Part shown: piece by piece, positions 19,637 to 29,770 of the stretch
How the letters are laid out: each line of letters opens with the position of its first letter
Position numbering within the stretch: position 1 is the first letter of the stretch
NCBI RefSeq assembly: GCF_029581395.1
Contig: NZ_CP121113.1
Span: 372,001-436,000, forward strand
DNA length: 64,000 bases
DNA from: Roseinatronobacter sp. S2
GTDB taxonomy: Bacteria; Pseudomonadota; Alphaproteobacteria; Rhodobacterales; Rhodobacteraceae
Reading direction: 5' to 3'
Translations under genes and position numbers: made by a program
Notes under the pieces: model-generated
Database searches by the model: none
Seen by the model: only the letters and a program-made list of their open reading frames with translations
Told to the model about the DNA's origin: nothing

Positions 19637-20515
19637 ATGCAAATCTGGAATTTCGGGTCAATCAATATCGACCATGTGCACAGGCTGGATCACCTGCCAT
19701 ATGCAGGCGAAACGCTGGCCAGTCGTGATTACACGGTGCAGCTGGGGGGCAAGGGCGCGAACCAGTCGGTTGCAGCGGCGCGTGCGGGCGCAACGGTGCG
19801 CCATCTGGGCGCGATCGGCGCAGACGGGCTGGATATGCGCGATGTGATGACGGGCTACGGTGTTGACTGCGGCGGCGTGCAGGTGTTGGACGGTGCCACG
19901 GGACATGCAATTATCATGGTCGACCAGTCGGGAGAGAATGCCATTGTGCTGCATGGCGGGGCCAATCATGCGCTGGCGCTTGATCCCTTGCTGACAGCAC
20001 TAAAGGGTGCAGGTGCAGGGGATTTCCTGCTGATGCAGAATGAAACTGCGTGGCAGCCTGAAATTGCCGCCGCCGCTGCGGCCGCTGGCATGAAGGTTGT
20101 CTATTCGGCAGCACCTTTTTCGGCTGATGCGGTGCAGGCGGTTTTGCCTTTTGTGTCCATGCTGATGATGAACGACATAGAGGCGCAGCAATTGCAGGAT
20201 GCGCTGGGCGTGGCGATAGCGGATTTGCCTGTGGAGAACGTGGTCGTCACGCATGGCGCCAAAGGGGCAAGCTGGCACGGCAAGGGACGCGCTGAAATAT
20301 TTGTTCCTGCGCTTTCGGTTCCGGTGCTGGATACCACGGGCGCAGGCGATTGTTTTGCAGGGGCGTTGGTTGCCGCATTGTCAGACGGGAAAGGCCCTGC
20401 CGATGCGATGAAATTTGCAGCATGCGCTGCGGCGTTGCAGGTGTCGCGCGCGGGTGCGGCCTCCGCAATGCCCAGCCGCGCGCAGATTGATGCCCTAGCT
20501 GGCGAAGGCGGCTGA
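19637..20515 (+). CDS. Ribokinase-like PfkB-family carbohydrate kinase
   Basis: PfkB-family kinase, probably acting on a sugar or nucleoside. The ATG at 19637 (MQIWNFGSINID) is preferred because GGAG lies five bases upstream; ATG 19625 adds four residues. Signature 1 is seen as GGKGANQSVAAARAGA near residue 40 and signature 2 as DTTGAGDCFAGAL near the C terminus, with Asp as catalytic base. The first signature and 292-residue length resemble ribokinase, but no ribose transport genes are nearby, so the substrate stays open. The 3' end overlaps convergent msrA by 21 bases. Confidence 0.85.
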   Translation: MQIWNFGSINIDHVHRLDHLPYAGETLASRDYTVQLGGKGANQSVAAARAGATVRHLGAIGADGLDMRDVMTGYGVDCGGVQVLDGATGHAIIMVDQSGENAIVLHGGANHALALDPLLTALKGAGAGDFLLMQNETAWQPEIAAAAAAAGMKVVYSAAPFSADAVQAVLPFVSMLMMNDIEAQQLQDALGVAIADLPVENVVVTHGAKGASWHGKGRAEIFVPALSVPVLDTTGAGDCFAGALVAALSDGKGPADAMKFAACAAALQVSRAGAASAMPSRAQIDALAGEGG

Positions 20516-21130
20516 ACTGCCCCAGACTTCGCGCACGCGCTGGTCACGGCCGCAGCCCTCGCGGTAGCTTTTGTAGGCGACGCGCCGTTCGATCCAGCCG
20601 AAACGTGTCAATGTGCGTTCCGCCGAATTGGCGTAATTCTGGTGGAAATCATCCGCCTCGTAGAAAGCCGTTGCCTCGCGCACGGGCGTGACGACGTTCC
20701 GGCCAAGCTCGCTTTGTGCCGCAGCGATTGCGGCATTCGCCTGTTCGGTCTGATCAGGTGTCGCGAAAATGGCGGTCGAGTAATGCGCGCCCCGGTCACA
20801 GAATTGCCCGCCCGCATCCAGCGGATCAATGGAGCGCATGAACATATGCAGGATCTGGTCGTAACTTACGCGCGCGGGGTCAAAGCTGATGATGGCCGCT
20901 TCTATATGGTCGGTTCGTCCGCGCGCAACATCTTCATAAATGGGATCAGGCGTTGTGCCGCCGGTGAAGCCGACGCGCACATCGACCACGCCATCAACGC
21001 GCCGGAAATCGGATTCCACGCACCAGAAACACCCGCCCGCGACAATGGCGGTCTGGACCTGTTGCGCGGCGGCGGGCAGGGCGGGGGCAAGTGTGGCGAT
21101 CAGCCAGAATGCGAAAGCGTGTAACCTCAT
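20495..21130 (-). CDS. msrA: Peptide-methionine (S)-S-oxide reductase with signal peptide
   Basis: Reduces methionine-S-sulfoxide residues. GCFWCVE, the MsrA catalytic motif, starts about residue 33. Before it comes a short hydrophobic stretch with an AxA-type end (ALPAAAQ, residues 18-24), so the enzyme is probably exported to the periplasm, unlike the usual cytoplasmic MsrA. Conserved GGxTPDPIYEDV (here GGTTPDPIYEDV) and FHQNY near the C terminus support the call. The residues after FHQNY include a cysteine (EGCGRDQ) that could act in resolving. Overlaps the convergent kinase end by 21 bases. Confidence 0.92.
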   Translation of the reverse strand: MRLHAFAFWLIATLAPALPAAAQQVQTAIVAGGCFWCVESDFRRVDGVVDVRVGFTGGTTPDPIYEDVARGRTDHIEAAIISFDPARVSYDQILHMFMRSIDPLDAGGQFCDRGAHYSTAIFATPDQTEQANAAIAAAQSELGRNVVTPVREATAFYEADDFHQNYANSAERTLTRFGWIERRVAYKSYREGCGRDQRVREVWGSSAAFAS

Positions 21131-21299
21131 GTCCGGTATCCTTTGCTATAGGTTCATAAATACTACGTTGCGAAATCCCGAAATGTACGGGGACAGGTAT
21201 CACAAGAGGGTGAAAAGCGCACATTGTCTGCGTGGAAATCGCCAATTCCCGATCTGACCCACGCATCATATGTGTCTTGCAGCACAGAAAGGACAAGTC

Positions 21300-21794
21300 A
21301 TGAGTGGAAAATCTGAACCCCGCACTGGCCCCATGATCGGCCATGTTCACCTGAAAGTCGCCGATCTGGACCGCGCTGTTGAATTTTACCGGCTGTTGGG
21401 GTTTGACGTAACCCAGCGATACGGCACGCAGGCGGCCTTTATGGGTGCGGACGGGTATCATCATCATATTGGCCTGAATACATGGCACAGCGCGGGCGCG
21501 GCACCGGCCCCTTCCGGGCATGCGGGGCTGTATCATCTGGCGGTGCTGTATCCCGACAGGGTGTCACTGGCACAGGCGCTGAGGCGTGTTGTGCAAGCGG
21601 GCGTGCAACTGGATGGCGCTGCCGATCACGGTGTGTCCGAAGCGCTGTATTTCCGCGACCCCGACGGAAACGGGGTCGAGATTTATGTCGACCGCCCCCG
21701 TCAGCACTGGCCCCGCGATGCGGCGGGAGGGTTGAAAATGGGCAATGCGCGGCTGGATGTTAGCGCACTTCTGGCCTTGGCGGACACTGCGTGA
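21300..21794 (+). CDS. VOC-family (glyoxalase/dioxygenase-like) protein
   Basis: Vicinal oxygen chelate protein of 164 residues with two beta-alpha-beta-beta-beta modules. The N-terminal GHVHLKVADLDRAVEFY and C-terminal FRDPDGNGVEIYVDRP are the module signatures. His in GHVHL, His in GLYHLAVLYP and Glu in VEIY are plausible metal ligands. The sequence style is close to the N-terminal half of CatE-type catechol-2,3-dioxygenases, but the substrate cannot be told. The start at 21300 has AAAGGA seven bases upstream. The stop is eight bases from the convergent ubiquinone hydroxylase end. Confidence 0.8.
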   Translation: MSGKSEPRTGPMIGHVHLKVADLDRAVEFYRLLGFDVTQRYGTQAAFMGADGYHHHIGLNTWHSAGAAPAPSGHAGLYHLAVLYPDRVSLAQALRRVVQAGVQLDGAADHGVSEALYFRDPDGNGVEIYVDRPRQHWPRDAAGGLKMGNARLDVSALLALADTA

Positions 21795-21801
21795 CAGCGG
21801 C

Positions 21802-23028
21802 CTAGATAGGCAGGCCGCGCATCAGGCGGGGCAGATCACCTGTAAGCCCGGCCGCTTCGCGGATGAAGCGGCGGCGCAGCCCCGGCAGGGATTGCACAAC
21901 CCCCATGCCCAAGCCCCGCACGCCGCGCATCAGCGCGGAATCATTGGAAAACAGCCGGTTCACACTGTCTGTGCCCACCGCCATCATCATGGTGTCAAAC
22001 CGCCGCCATTGTTGGTAGCGTTCCAGCACAATTGGGCTTGCAATATCTTCGCCACGCCGCGCGGCCAGTATCAATACCTCGGCCAGGGCTGCGACATCGC
22101 GCAGGCCGAAATTGAACCCCTGACCTGCAATCGGGTGCATGCCATGCGCGGCATCGCCCACCAGTGCCAGACGCGGCCCGATAAAGCTGTTGGCAATGGT
22201 CAGGCGCAGCGGATAGGCAAAGCGCTTGCCCGCCAGCGCGATATCGCCCAAAAAATCGCCAAAGCGCGGGCGCAGGGCATCCAGATAATCGGCATCATTC
22301 ATGGCGTGGATTTCAGCGGCGGTGTCTGTGCGTTCGCTCCAGACAATAGACGACCGGTTGCCGGGCAGGGGCAGAATGGCAAGCGGGCCTGCGGGCATGA
22401 AGAACTGATGCGCGCAGCCGTGATGCGGGTGATCATGCGCAATGGCACATACCAGCGCGGTTTGCCCATACTCCCAGCCGGTGCGTTTGATGCGTGCGCG
22501 CTGCGCCACGGCACTGTCGCGCCCGTCGCAGCCCACCAGAATACGCGCGCGCAATACCTGTCCGTCATCGGTGGTGGCGCTTACCCCATTGGCATCCACG
22601 TCCTGCGCGATTACACGGCGCCCCTCGATCTGGGTAATATTGGGGCTGTCATCCATAGCAGCCAGCAACGCGCGGCGCAGATAGCGGTCTTCCAGCATAT
22701 GGCCCATGGGGCCTTCTTCAATCTCGGCATGATCGAAATGCAGAAAGAACGGTGCCGCCCCTTCGCCTGCACGCCCGTCGCTGGCCTTGATCTGCAAGAT
22801 GGGCTGCGCCTCGGTGGCCACCGCGTCCCAAATGCCGATCCCGTCCAGAACGCGCGTCGATGCCAGTGCCAGCGCATAGGCGCGCCCGTCAAATTCCACG
22901 CCTTCGCGCGTGTCGCGCGGCAGGGCATCAATTACGGTCACCCGCAAGCCGCCCTGTGCCAGTGCCAGCGCCAGTGACGGGCCATTCAGCCCCCCGCCTA
23001 CGATTAAAATATCAGCATCATATGTCAT
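21802..23028 (-). CDS. UbiH/UbiF/COQ6-family FAD-dependent hydroxylase
   Basis: Flavin mono-oxygenase of the ubiquinone biosynthesis family, which hydroxylates the aromatic ring of polyprenylated intermediates. The start at 23028 (MTYDADILIVGGGLNG) gives 408 residues; the 14-residue upstream extension lacks family support. The FAD Rossmann GGGLNGPSLALALAQGG lies at the N terminus, the GCDGRDS motif in the middle, and LVGDAAHGMHPIAGQGFN about three quarters along, the signature of this family. Which ring position it hydroxylates (UbiH, UbiF, UbiI or a broad-range UbiL/UbiM type) is not decided. Divergent from the amidase gene. Confidence 0.9.
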   Translation of the reverse strand: MTYDADILIVGGGLNGPSLALALAQGGLRVTVIDALPRDTREGVEFDGRAYALALASTRVLDGIGIWDAVATEAQPILQIKASDGRAGEGAAPFFLHFDHAEIEEGPMGHMLEDRYLRRALLAAMDDSPNITQIEGRRVIAQDVDANGVSATTDDGQVLRARILVGCDGRDSAVAQRARIKRTGWEYGQTALVCAIAHDHPHHGCAHQFFMPAGPLAILPLPGNRSSIVWSERTDTAAEIHAMNDADYLDALRPRFGDFLGDIALAGKRFAYPLRLTIANSFIGPRLALVGDAAHGMHPIAGQGFNFGLRDVAALAEVLILAARRGEDIASPIVLERYQQWRRFDTMMMAVGTDSVNRLFSNDSALMRGVRGLGMGVVQSLPGLRRRFIREAAGLTGDLPRLMRGLPI

Positions 23029-23173
23029 GGCGCAATTATGGCATGGCGCACAGACTTGTCCATGCGGCAAAGCGCCAAATTTGCGGTTCCCATTTCATCT
23101 TGCGCAAAATACTCTCTGGGGGTCCGGGGGCAGACAGCCCCCGGCGGCATGCAAAAATCAAGGACACCGCACC

Positions 23174-24511
23174 ATGACCGAAGACTGGCTGACCAGACCC
23201 GCCGCAGATCAGGGACGCGCCATTGATGCGGGGGATCTGTGCCCGCTTGCCCTGACCGAAGCCTATCTTGCGGCCATCAAGGCACATTCCGCAGGGGCGC
23301 GCATTTACGCCCGCCTGACCGAAAGTCGCGCGCTGGATGACGCGATTGCCGCGCGCGACCGCGCCCGCGCCGGTTTGCGACGTCATCTGCTGGATGGTGT
23401 GGCCCTGTCGTGGAAAGACCTGTTCGACACCGCAGGTGTGGCCACCGAAAGCGGGTCTGCGGTGCTGAAGGGCCGTGTGCCCGACCATGACGCGGCCTTG
23501 TTGCAGACCATGACGCGCGCAGGGACCATTTGTCTGGGCAAAACACATCAGACGGAATTTGCCTATTCCGGTCTGGGGCTTAATCCGGTGACTGCCACGC
23601 CGCCTTGTGTGAATGACCCTGACGCCGTGCCGGGGGGCAGCTCATCAGGGGCGGCCGCGTCGGTGGCCTTCGGGCTGGCGGCAGTGGCCATCGGGTCCGA
23701 CACGGGCGGTTCGGTGCGTATTCCTGCGGCGTGGAATGATCTGGTCGGTTTGAAAACCACGCATGGGCGGCTGACGTTGCAAGGCGTGGTGCCGCTTGCG
23801 CCGAAATTCGACACCGCCGGCCCGCTGGCCCGCAGTGTCGAGGATTGCGCGCTGGTTCTTGCCGCGATGGAACACCGCCCCGCACCCGATTTGCGCGGCG
23901 CCAGCCTGTCGGGGCGGCGGTTTCTGGTGCTGGATGGTGCGCCATTCGACGGTATTCGTGATATGCCTGCGCAAGCCTTTGAAGCGGCGGTTGATACGCT
24001 GGCCCGCGCGGGTGCCCAGATTACGCGCACATCATTGCCCTGTGTCAGCGATGCCTTGGCGCTGTCTGCGATCATTTACACGCCGGAATGTTACGCTGTC
24101 TGGCGCGACCAGATCGAAGCGGCGCCCGAAGTTATGTTCGCGCCGGTGCTGGAGCGTTTCCGGTCCGGTCGGGACCATTTGGCCAGTGACTATATTGCGG
24201 CATGGGACGCGTTGTCGCGCCACCGCGCGACATATCTGGCGCAAACTGCCGGATATGATGCGGTGCTGTTGCCAACCGCGCCCAATATGCCGCCCAACGC
24301 GCAGCGCCTGATGGATGATCATGCCTATTTCACCACTGAAAACCTGCTGACACTGCGCAACACGCGCATTGGCAATATGCTGGGGCTGTGCGCGCTGACA
24401 CTGCCCACGGGTGTGCCGTCTGCTGGCATAAGCCTGATGTGCCCGCCCATGGCGGATGATCGCCTGTTGCGCCTTGGGGCGGCGGCAGAAACAGCGCTGG
24501 CAGCGGCGTAG
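23174..24511 (+). CDS. Amidase-signature family hydrolase
   Basis: Amidase signature (AS) enzyme, 445 residues from the ATG at 23174. The catalytic Ser-cisSer-Lys triad is visible: Lys in SWKDLFDTAG, and the glycine/serine-rich GGSSSGAAASVAFG followed by GSDTGGSVRIPAAW. The AS family includes GatA, but there are no gatB/gatC neighbours and the C terminus is short, so a stand-alone amidase is more likely; the substrate is unknown. The frame is open upstream to 22910, but only antisense to the ubiquinone hydroxylase. A 235-base gap follows with no recognisable element. Confidence 0.88.
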   Translation: MTEDWLTRPAADQGRAIDAGDLCPLALTEAYLAAIKAHSAGARIYARLTESRALDDAIAARDRARAGLRRHLLDGVALSWKDLFDTAGVATESGSAVLKGRVPDHDAALLQTMTRAGTICLGKTHQTEFAYSGLGLNPVTATPPCVNDPDAVPGGSSSGAAASVAFGLAAVAIGSDTGGSVRIPAAWNDLVGLKTTHGRLTLQGVVPLAPKFDTAGPLARSVEDCALVLAAMEHRPAPDLRGASLSGRRFLVLDGAPFDGIRDMPAQAFEAAVDTLARAGAQITRTSLPCVSDALALSAIIYTPECYAVWRDQIEAAPEVMFAPVLERFRSGRDHLASDYIAAWDALSRHRATYLAQTAGYDAVLLPTAPNMPPNAQRLMDDHAYFTTENLLTLRNTRIGNMLGLCALTLPTGVPSAGISLMCPPMADDRLLRLGAAAETALAAA

Positions 24512-24746
24512 CAGGCGCGCAAGGATTTTGCCTGATCTGACGATGCGACGGACCGCACCCAACCCATAGCGGGTAATGCCATTGCTTGCCGCCATATATA
24601 GTGGTGCCGCTATGTGATCTACGAAAATGCCACAATTTCGCGGGGTTATTGGCAAAACTTCAGTCGTTTTTCTGGACGGGGCGGCCCCTGCGCGTTATCC
24701 TGCACCCAATAATGGGGCAAAAGACCCCGAGCAGTCGAGGCAGTCC

Positions 24747-25925
24747 ATGGCATACCCAGAGCGGTTTTCGAACCTGCCTGAATACGCATTCCCGCGCCTG
24801 CGCGCGCTTTTGGATCATCACCAACCCGGTGGTGCCCCTGTCGCCATGACAATTGGCGAGCCGCGCCATGAAATGCCGCCCTTTCTGGCGGATGTGTTGA
24901 ATGCGAATATCGGCGGATTTGCGAAATATCCTGCAAATGAGGGTATTTCCCCCCTGTTGCAGTCCATTCAAGGCTGGATTTCAAGGCGTTACGGCGTGTC
25001 CTTGATGCCGGAAAACCTGATGGTTCTGAATGGCACGCGCGAAGGGTTGTTCAACGCGGCGCTTGCCCTGTGCCCTGAACGCAAGAACGGGCAAACCCCT
25101 GTCATCCTGACGCCCAATCCGTTTTATCAGGTTTATGCGGTCGCGGCCCTTGCTGTGGGCGCAGATCCGCGTTTCGTTGCGGCAACCGAGGGCACCGGCC
25201 ATTTGCCCGATTACGCAAGCCTGCCCGCCGATGTGCTGGACCGCGTGGCGATTGCGTATGTCTGCTCGCCCGCCAACCCGCAGGGGTCGGTTGCGGATGC
25301 TGCCTATTGGCGCGCGCTGATCGCGCTGGCCGAAAAGCACGATTTCCGCATTTTCGCCGATGAATGCTATTCCGAGATTTACCGTGACACCCCGCCCCCC
25401 GGCGTGCTGGAAATTGCCGCCGAAATGGGTGCGGATAGCGAACGTGTGTTGTCGTTTCATTCGCTGTCGAAACGGTCGAACCTGCCGGGGTTGCGGTCGG
25501 GTTTTGTGGCGGGGGGCGTGGAATGTATACGCCGTATCCGGCAGTTGCGCGCCTATAGCGGCGCACCGCTGCCCGAACCCTTGCAACATGTCGCCGCCGC
25601 CGCTTGGGCGGATGAGGCGCATGTGGACCGGTCGCGGGCGCTGTATCAGCAGAAATATGCACTTGCAGATCGTATTTTCGGCAATGTGCCCGGATATGCG
25701 GGGCCAGCGGGCGGGTTTTTCCTGTGGCTGCCGGTGGATGATGGCGAAGCGGCCGCACTGAAGCTGTGGACCGAAACCGGCATCAGGGTGTTGCCCGGTG
25801 CTTATCTGTCACGCGACGTGGACGGGTTTAACCCCGGTCACGGGTTCGTCCGCGTGGCGATGGTGAACTTGATTGATGAAATGCAGGACGCGCTGATCCG
25901 GTTGCGCGCCTGTTTGTATAGTTAA
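24747..25925 (+). CDS. Class I/II PLP-dependent aminotransferase (DapC-like)
   Basis: Fold-type I aminotransferase of 392 residues. The start at 24747 (MAYPERFSNLPEYAFPRLR) follows GAGG by about six bases; the frame is open 120 bases further but without similarity. The PLP lysine is in SLSKRSNLPGLRSGF, the conserved CSPANPQG pairs with the cofactor, and DECYSEIY holds the aspartate contacting the pyridine nitrogen. The overall pattern resembles alphaproteobacterial succinyldiaminopimelate aminotransferase (DapC), used in lysine/peptidoglycan precursor synthesis. That specificity is inference. ftsK begins 18 bases downstream. Confidence 0.85.
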   Translation: MAYPERFSNLPEYAFPRLRALLDHHQPGGAPVAMTIGEPRHEMPPFLADVLNANIGGFAKYPANEGISPLLQSIQGWISRRYGVSLMPENLMVLNGTREGLFNAALALCPERKNGQTPVILTPNPFYQVYAVAALAVGADPRFVAATEGTGHLPDYASLPADVLDRVAIAYVCSPANPQGSVADAAYWRALIALAEKHDFRIFADECYSEIYRDTPPPGVLEIAAEMGADSERVLSFHSLSKRSNLPGLRSGFVAGGVECIRRIRQLRAYSGAPLPEPLQHVAAAAWADEAHVDRSRALYQQKYALADRIFGNVPGYAGPAGGFFLWLPVDDGEAAALKLWTETGIRVLPGAYLSRDVDGFNPGHGFVRVAMVNLIDEMQDALIRLRACLYS

Positions 25926-25943
25926 ACCCAAAGGGCGCGTCAG

Positions 25944-28900
25944 ATGGCATCTTACAATATTGACAAGCGCGATCCGCTTCTGGACAGCAGATTGCAGGCG
26001 ATTTTGCAAAAGCGCGGGCGTGAACTGGCTGGTCTTGGGCTGGGGGTGCTGGCTTTTGTCTTTGCGCTGATGCTTGGGTCATATTCGCCGGCCGATCCGG
26101 GCTGGATGGTGACCAGTGATGCGCCTGTGCAAAATTCGCTGGGGCGGATCGGTGCGGCGATTGCGTCCCCGCTTATGGTTATCGCTGGCATTGCGTCTTG
26201 GGGGATTGTTCTGTTTCTGGGTGGCTGGGGCCTGCGGTTGGTTCTGGGGCGCGGCCATGAGGCTGTTCTGGGGCGCGGCGTTTTCCTGCCGCTGGCGATT
26301 GCAGTAACATCCATCTGGTGTGCCAGTTTTGTGCCTGCGGCGCAGTGGGACATGTTGTATGGAATGGGCGGCGTGTTCGGTGATACAGTTCTTGGCGCTG
26401 TGGTGAATGCATTGCCCATGTCGCCCGCGGCTGGCGTGGGCTTCATGTCGCTGTCGATGCTGTTTGCCTGCCTGATGGTCTGGGGTTTCGTGATGGGTGT
26501 CAGCCGACACGAGGCGCTGAGCTTCGCGCGCTTCCTGCTGACAGGTGTGATTTTGACCTATGCAGGCGCAATGGTGCTGCTGCGCGGCGGTATTTCGGGC
26601 GGGCTGCGTGGTGCGCAGGCGGCCAGCGGGGCCGTGGCGCGTAAAGTGCAGAACCATCAGCAAGCGCGCGCCGAACATAACGCATATCGCGCGCAACCCG
26701 CGCAAGCCGCATATCATGACCGCGAGCCGGTGGTTCACCGCGCGCATGCCGCGCATGAACCGGTTCTGACGCGTCGCAATGCGCCCGTTATTCGCCCTGC
26801 GGCGTATTCCAACGATGACTGGCATCAGCACGACGATGCGGTTCTGATAGATCCGCTGGTTGCCGATATGCCGCCCCCTGCGCCACAGCACCCGCGCGCA
26901 CACTATAACGAGCCGCCCGCAGAAGAGCCGCGTGGCGGCATTCTGTCCAAACTGAAATCCCTAAGCATGCGCGGCGCGGAACCTGCCCCCATGCCGGAAC
27001 CCGAACTGGTTGAGCGGCAACCCCACAGCGCGGCCATGTCGGCGCAAGCGCCCGCTGCCGACCGGATCAGCAGCCGTATTGCCGATGCGGTGCGCCACCG
27101 CAGGCATGCAAAACCCGTGCAGGTATTCAACCCCAACCTGCGCCCGCCACCTGTGACAGCAGGCCAGCGCATGGTTCAGGAACCGCCCCTACAGGCCCCG
27201 GCGCGGTCGCCCCATCACGTTCAGGCACCGCAACCCGTGCCAGCGCAACCGCCATTGGCTTCAGCCACGCTGACGGCACAGATGGCGGCACCGGCGATGG
27301 GCAATGTCCCTATGCCTGATTGGATGATGGCCGCCCAGCCCGCAACGCCCGCCCCCGCCCCGATGGATGAGTATGCAACCCCGCAACCATCTGCACCGAT
27401 GTCGCAGGAACCCGCGATGACTGTGCGGCCCGGTCAGGTTTTGCAGCGCCGTGTTGTGGCAACTGCGCCGGTCAAGCCGCAAACCTCGCGTCAGGCCCGC
27501 GCCGAGGCTGAACCGACATTCCCCTTCGACACGCGTGAAACAGTGACCTATGAACTGCCGCCGCTGTCGCTGCTGGAAAGCCCCGGCAATGTTCAGCGCT
27601 ATTCCCTGAGTGATGAAGCGCTGGAAGAAAACGCGCGGATGCTGGAATCGGTTCTGGATGATTACGGCGTGCGTGGCGAAATTGTCAGCGTGCGCCCCGG
27701 CCCTGTTGTGACGCAATATGAACTGGAACCTGCGCCGGGGCTGAAGGCCAGCCGCGTCATTGGTCTGGCTGATGACATTGCGCGGTCGATGTCGGCGTTG
27801 TCGGCGCGGGTGTCCACCGTTCCGGGGCGGTCCATCATCGGGATTGAATTGCCCAATGCGCACCGCGAAAAGGTGGTCTTGCGCGAAATCCTGTCCGCGC
27901 GCGATTTTGGCGACACCCAGATGCGCCTGCCATTGGCGCTGGGCAAGGGGATTGACGGCGAACCCATCGTCGCCAATCTGGCCAAGATGCCGCATTTGCT
28001 GATTGCGGGGACCACGGGTTCGGGCAAATCGGTGGCCATCAACACGATGATCCTGTCGCTGCTGTATCGTCTGACGCCGGATGAATGCCGCATGATCATG
28101 ATTGACCCCAAAATGCTGGAACTGTCCGTCTATGACGGCATTCCGCATCTGTTGTCGCCTGTTGTCACCGACCCCAAGAAAGCCGTGGTCGCGCTGAAAT
28201 GGGTCGTGGGCGAGATGGAAGAGCGCTATCGCAAAATGTCCAAGATGGGCGTGCGCAATATCGAAGGGTTCAATGGCCGCGTGCGCGAAGCGCTGGAGCG
28301 TGGCGAGATGTTCAAGCGCACCATCCAGACGGGGTTTGACGATGACACCGGTGACCCTGTGTTCGAGACGGAAGAATTCGCGCCCGAATTGTTGCCCTAT
28401 ATCGTAGTTGTTGTGGACGAGATGGCAGACCTGATGATGGTTGCGGGCAAGGAGATCGAGGCCTGCATCCAGCGCCTTGCGCAGATGGCGCGTGCATCGG
28501 GTATTCACCTGATCATGGCCACGCAGCGCCCGTCGGTCGATGTGATCACCGGCACCATCAAGGCAAACTTCCCCACGCGGATTTCGTTTCAGGTGACCAG
28601 CAAGATCGATTCGCGCACCATTCTGGGCGAACAGGGGGCGGAGCAACTGCTGGGCATGGGCGACATGCTGTATATGGCAGGGGGTTCACGCATTACCCGC
28701 ATTCACGGCCCCTTCGTCAGCGATGAGGAGGTGGAGGAGATCGTCAACCACCTGAAATCCTTTGGCCCGCCCGATTACAAATCCGGCGTGGTCGATGGCC
28801 CCGAATCCGACAAGGAAGCCGATATTGATGCGGTTCTTGGCCTTGGTGGCAATACCACAGGCGAAGATGCGTTGTATGATCAGGCGGTGCAGGTGGTTAT

Positions 28901-29057
28901 TCAGGACCGCAAATGTTCCACCAGCTACATTCAGCGCAAACTGGGCATCGGCTATAACAAGGCCGCGCGTCTGGTCGAGCAGATGGAAGATGAAGGGCTT
29001 GTCACCGCAGCCAACCATGTCGGCAAACGCGAGATCCTGATCCCCGAACAGGGCTGA
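25944..29057 (+). CDS. ftsK: DNA translocase FtsK
   Basis: Septal DNA pump coordinating chromosome segregation with division. Of the 1037 residues, about 1-215 carry four to five transmembrane segments. About 215-540 form a long low-complexity linker rich in Pro, Ala, Gln and His. From about 560 comes the alpha/beta motor: Walker A in [10 protein letters not shown] (near 690), Walker B in [10 protein letters not shown] (near 820). The C-terminal gamma winged helix (from about 965, [20 protein letters not shown]) would read KOPS sites. It is the second gene after the aminotransferase. Linker codons are less even than elsewhere, as is usual for such regions. Confidence 0.96.
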   Translation: MASYNIDKRDPLLDSRLQAILQKRGRELAGLGLGVLAFVFALMLGSYSPADPGWMVTSDAPVQNSLGRIGAAIASPLMVIAGIASWGIVLFLGGWGLRLVLGRGHEAVLGRGVFLPLAIAVTSIWCASFVPAAQWDMLYGMGGVFGDTVLGAVVNALPMSPAAGVGFMSLSMLFACLMVWGFVMGVSRHEALSFARFLLTGVILTYAGAMVLLRGGISGGLRGAQAASGAVARKVQNHQQARAEHNAYRAQPAQAAYHDREPVVHRAHAAHEPVLTRRNAPVIRPAAYSNDDWHQHDDAVLIDPLVADMPPPAPQHPRAHYNEPPAEEPRGGILSKLKSLSMRGAEPAPMPEPELVERQPHSAAMSAQAPAADRISSRIADAVRHRRHAKPVQVFNPNLRPPPVTAGQRMVQEPPLQAPARSPHHVQAPQPVPAQPPLASATLTAQMAAPAMGNVPMPDWMMAAQPATPAPAPMDEYATPQPSAPMSQEPAMTVRPGQVLQRRVVATAPVKPQTSRQARAEAEPTFPFDTRETVTYELPPLSLLESPGNVQRYSLSDEALEENARMLESVLDDYGVRGEIVSVRPGPVVTQYELEPAPGLKASRVIGLADDIARSMSALSARVSTVPGRSIIGIELPNAHREKVVLREILSARDFGDTQMRLPLALGKGIDGEPIVANLAKMPHLLIAGTTGSGKSVAINTMILSLLYRLTPDECRMIMIDPKMLELSVYDGIPHLLSPVVTDPKKAVVALKWVVGEMEERYRKMSKMGVRNIEGFNGRVREALERGEMFKRTIQTGFDDDTGDPVFETEEFAPELLPYIVVVVDEMADLMMVAGKEIEACIQRLAQMARASGIHLIMATQRPSVDVITGTIKANFPTRISFQVTSKIDSRTILGEQGAEQLLGMGDMLYMAGGSRITRIHGPFVSDEEVEEIVNHLKSFGPPDYKSGVVDGPESDKEADIDAVLGLGGNTTGEDALYDQAVQVVIQDRKCSTSYIQRKLGIGYNKAARLVEQMEDEGLVTAANHVGKREILIPEQG

Positions 29058-29071
29058 TGCCCCCTGTTCGG
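29044..29071 (+). terminator. Hairpin overlapping the ftsK stop
   Basis: CCGAACAGGG (29044-29053) and CCCTGTTCGG (29062-29071) form a perfect 10-bp stem with an 8-base loop containing the ftsK TGA. The following sequence is G-rich with only a short TTT, so it may be a weak terminator or an mRNA 3' stabiliser rather than a canonical intrinsic terminator. Confidence 0.4.
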
Positions 29072-29164
29072 CGGGGGGCTTTATCGGCAACTCTCTGCCT
29101 TGTGTAGGGTGCGTGATCAGATCGTGGCTTTGCCGCCGCCGCATCGTGCATTATTTAGGATGTC

Positions 29165-29770
29165 ATGAGTATATCACGCCGTTCCCTTCTTCTGTCCCTG
29201 CCAGCGCTTGCGCTGGTCCGGCCAGCCATGGCCCAGGCTATTCCGCTTGCGGAAATCTCGGCCTATTTTAACAGTTTCACCACCGCCGAAGGGGAGTTTA
29301 CCCAGATAAACCCCGACGATTCACTGGTGACAGGGCGCTTGTTTATCCGCCGGCCCGGTCGCATGCGGTTCGAATATGACCCGCCCGAAGACGCGCTGGT
29401 CATGGCGGGCGGCAGTCAGGTGTCGGTGTTTGACGGGCGGTCCAATCAGGGGCCGAACCAATACCCGTTGCGCCAGACGCCGCTGAACATCATTCTGGAA
29501 CAGAATGTGGATTTCCAGCGCGCGCGTATGGTCGTGGGCCACACGGTTGACGGTGATGTGACAACCGTGGTCGCCCAGGACCCCGAAAACCCGCAATACG
29601 GGTCCATCCGCCTGAACTTTTCCGCCAACCCCACGGAATTGCGCCAATGGGTCATCCGCGATGACACCGGCGCTGAAACCACCGTTATCTTGGGCAATAT
29701 GCGCTTTGGCGGGCAGTTGTCGGCGCGGTTGTTCGATGTGGTGGCAGAAACCGAACAACGGCGGCGGTGA
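29165..29770 (+). CDS. lolA: Outer-membrane lipoprotein carrier protein LolA
   Basis: Periplasmic chaperone that ferries lipoproteins from LolCDE to the outer membrane. The 201-residue precursor begins with a signal peptide (MSISRRSLLLSLPALALVRP, cleavage after AMA). The mature part has the family patterns FTTAEGEFTQ, GRLFIRRPGRMRFEYDPP and a C-terminal beta-rich domain. Alphaproteobacterial LolA proteins are often annotated only as outer-membrane lipoprotein carriers, and this fits. The stop codon directly abuts the stop of the convergent brnA gene (29770/29771), so transcripts must overlap. Confidence 0.9.
   Translation: MSISRRSLLLSLPALALVRPAMAQAIPLAEISAYFNSFTTAEGEFTQINPDDSLVTGRLFIRRPGRMRFEYDPPEDALVMAGGSQVSVFDGRSNQGPNQYPLRQTPLNIILEQNVDFQRARMVVGHTVDGDVTTVVAQDPENPQYGSIRLNFSANPTELRQWVIRDDTGAETTVILGNMRFGGQLSARLFDVVAETEQRRR

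Noticed and set aside
27261..28646. 461-residue open frame on the - strand
   Set aside because: Antisense to the ftsK motor domain; Arg/His-rich shadow.
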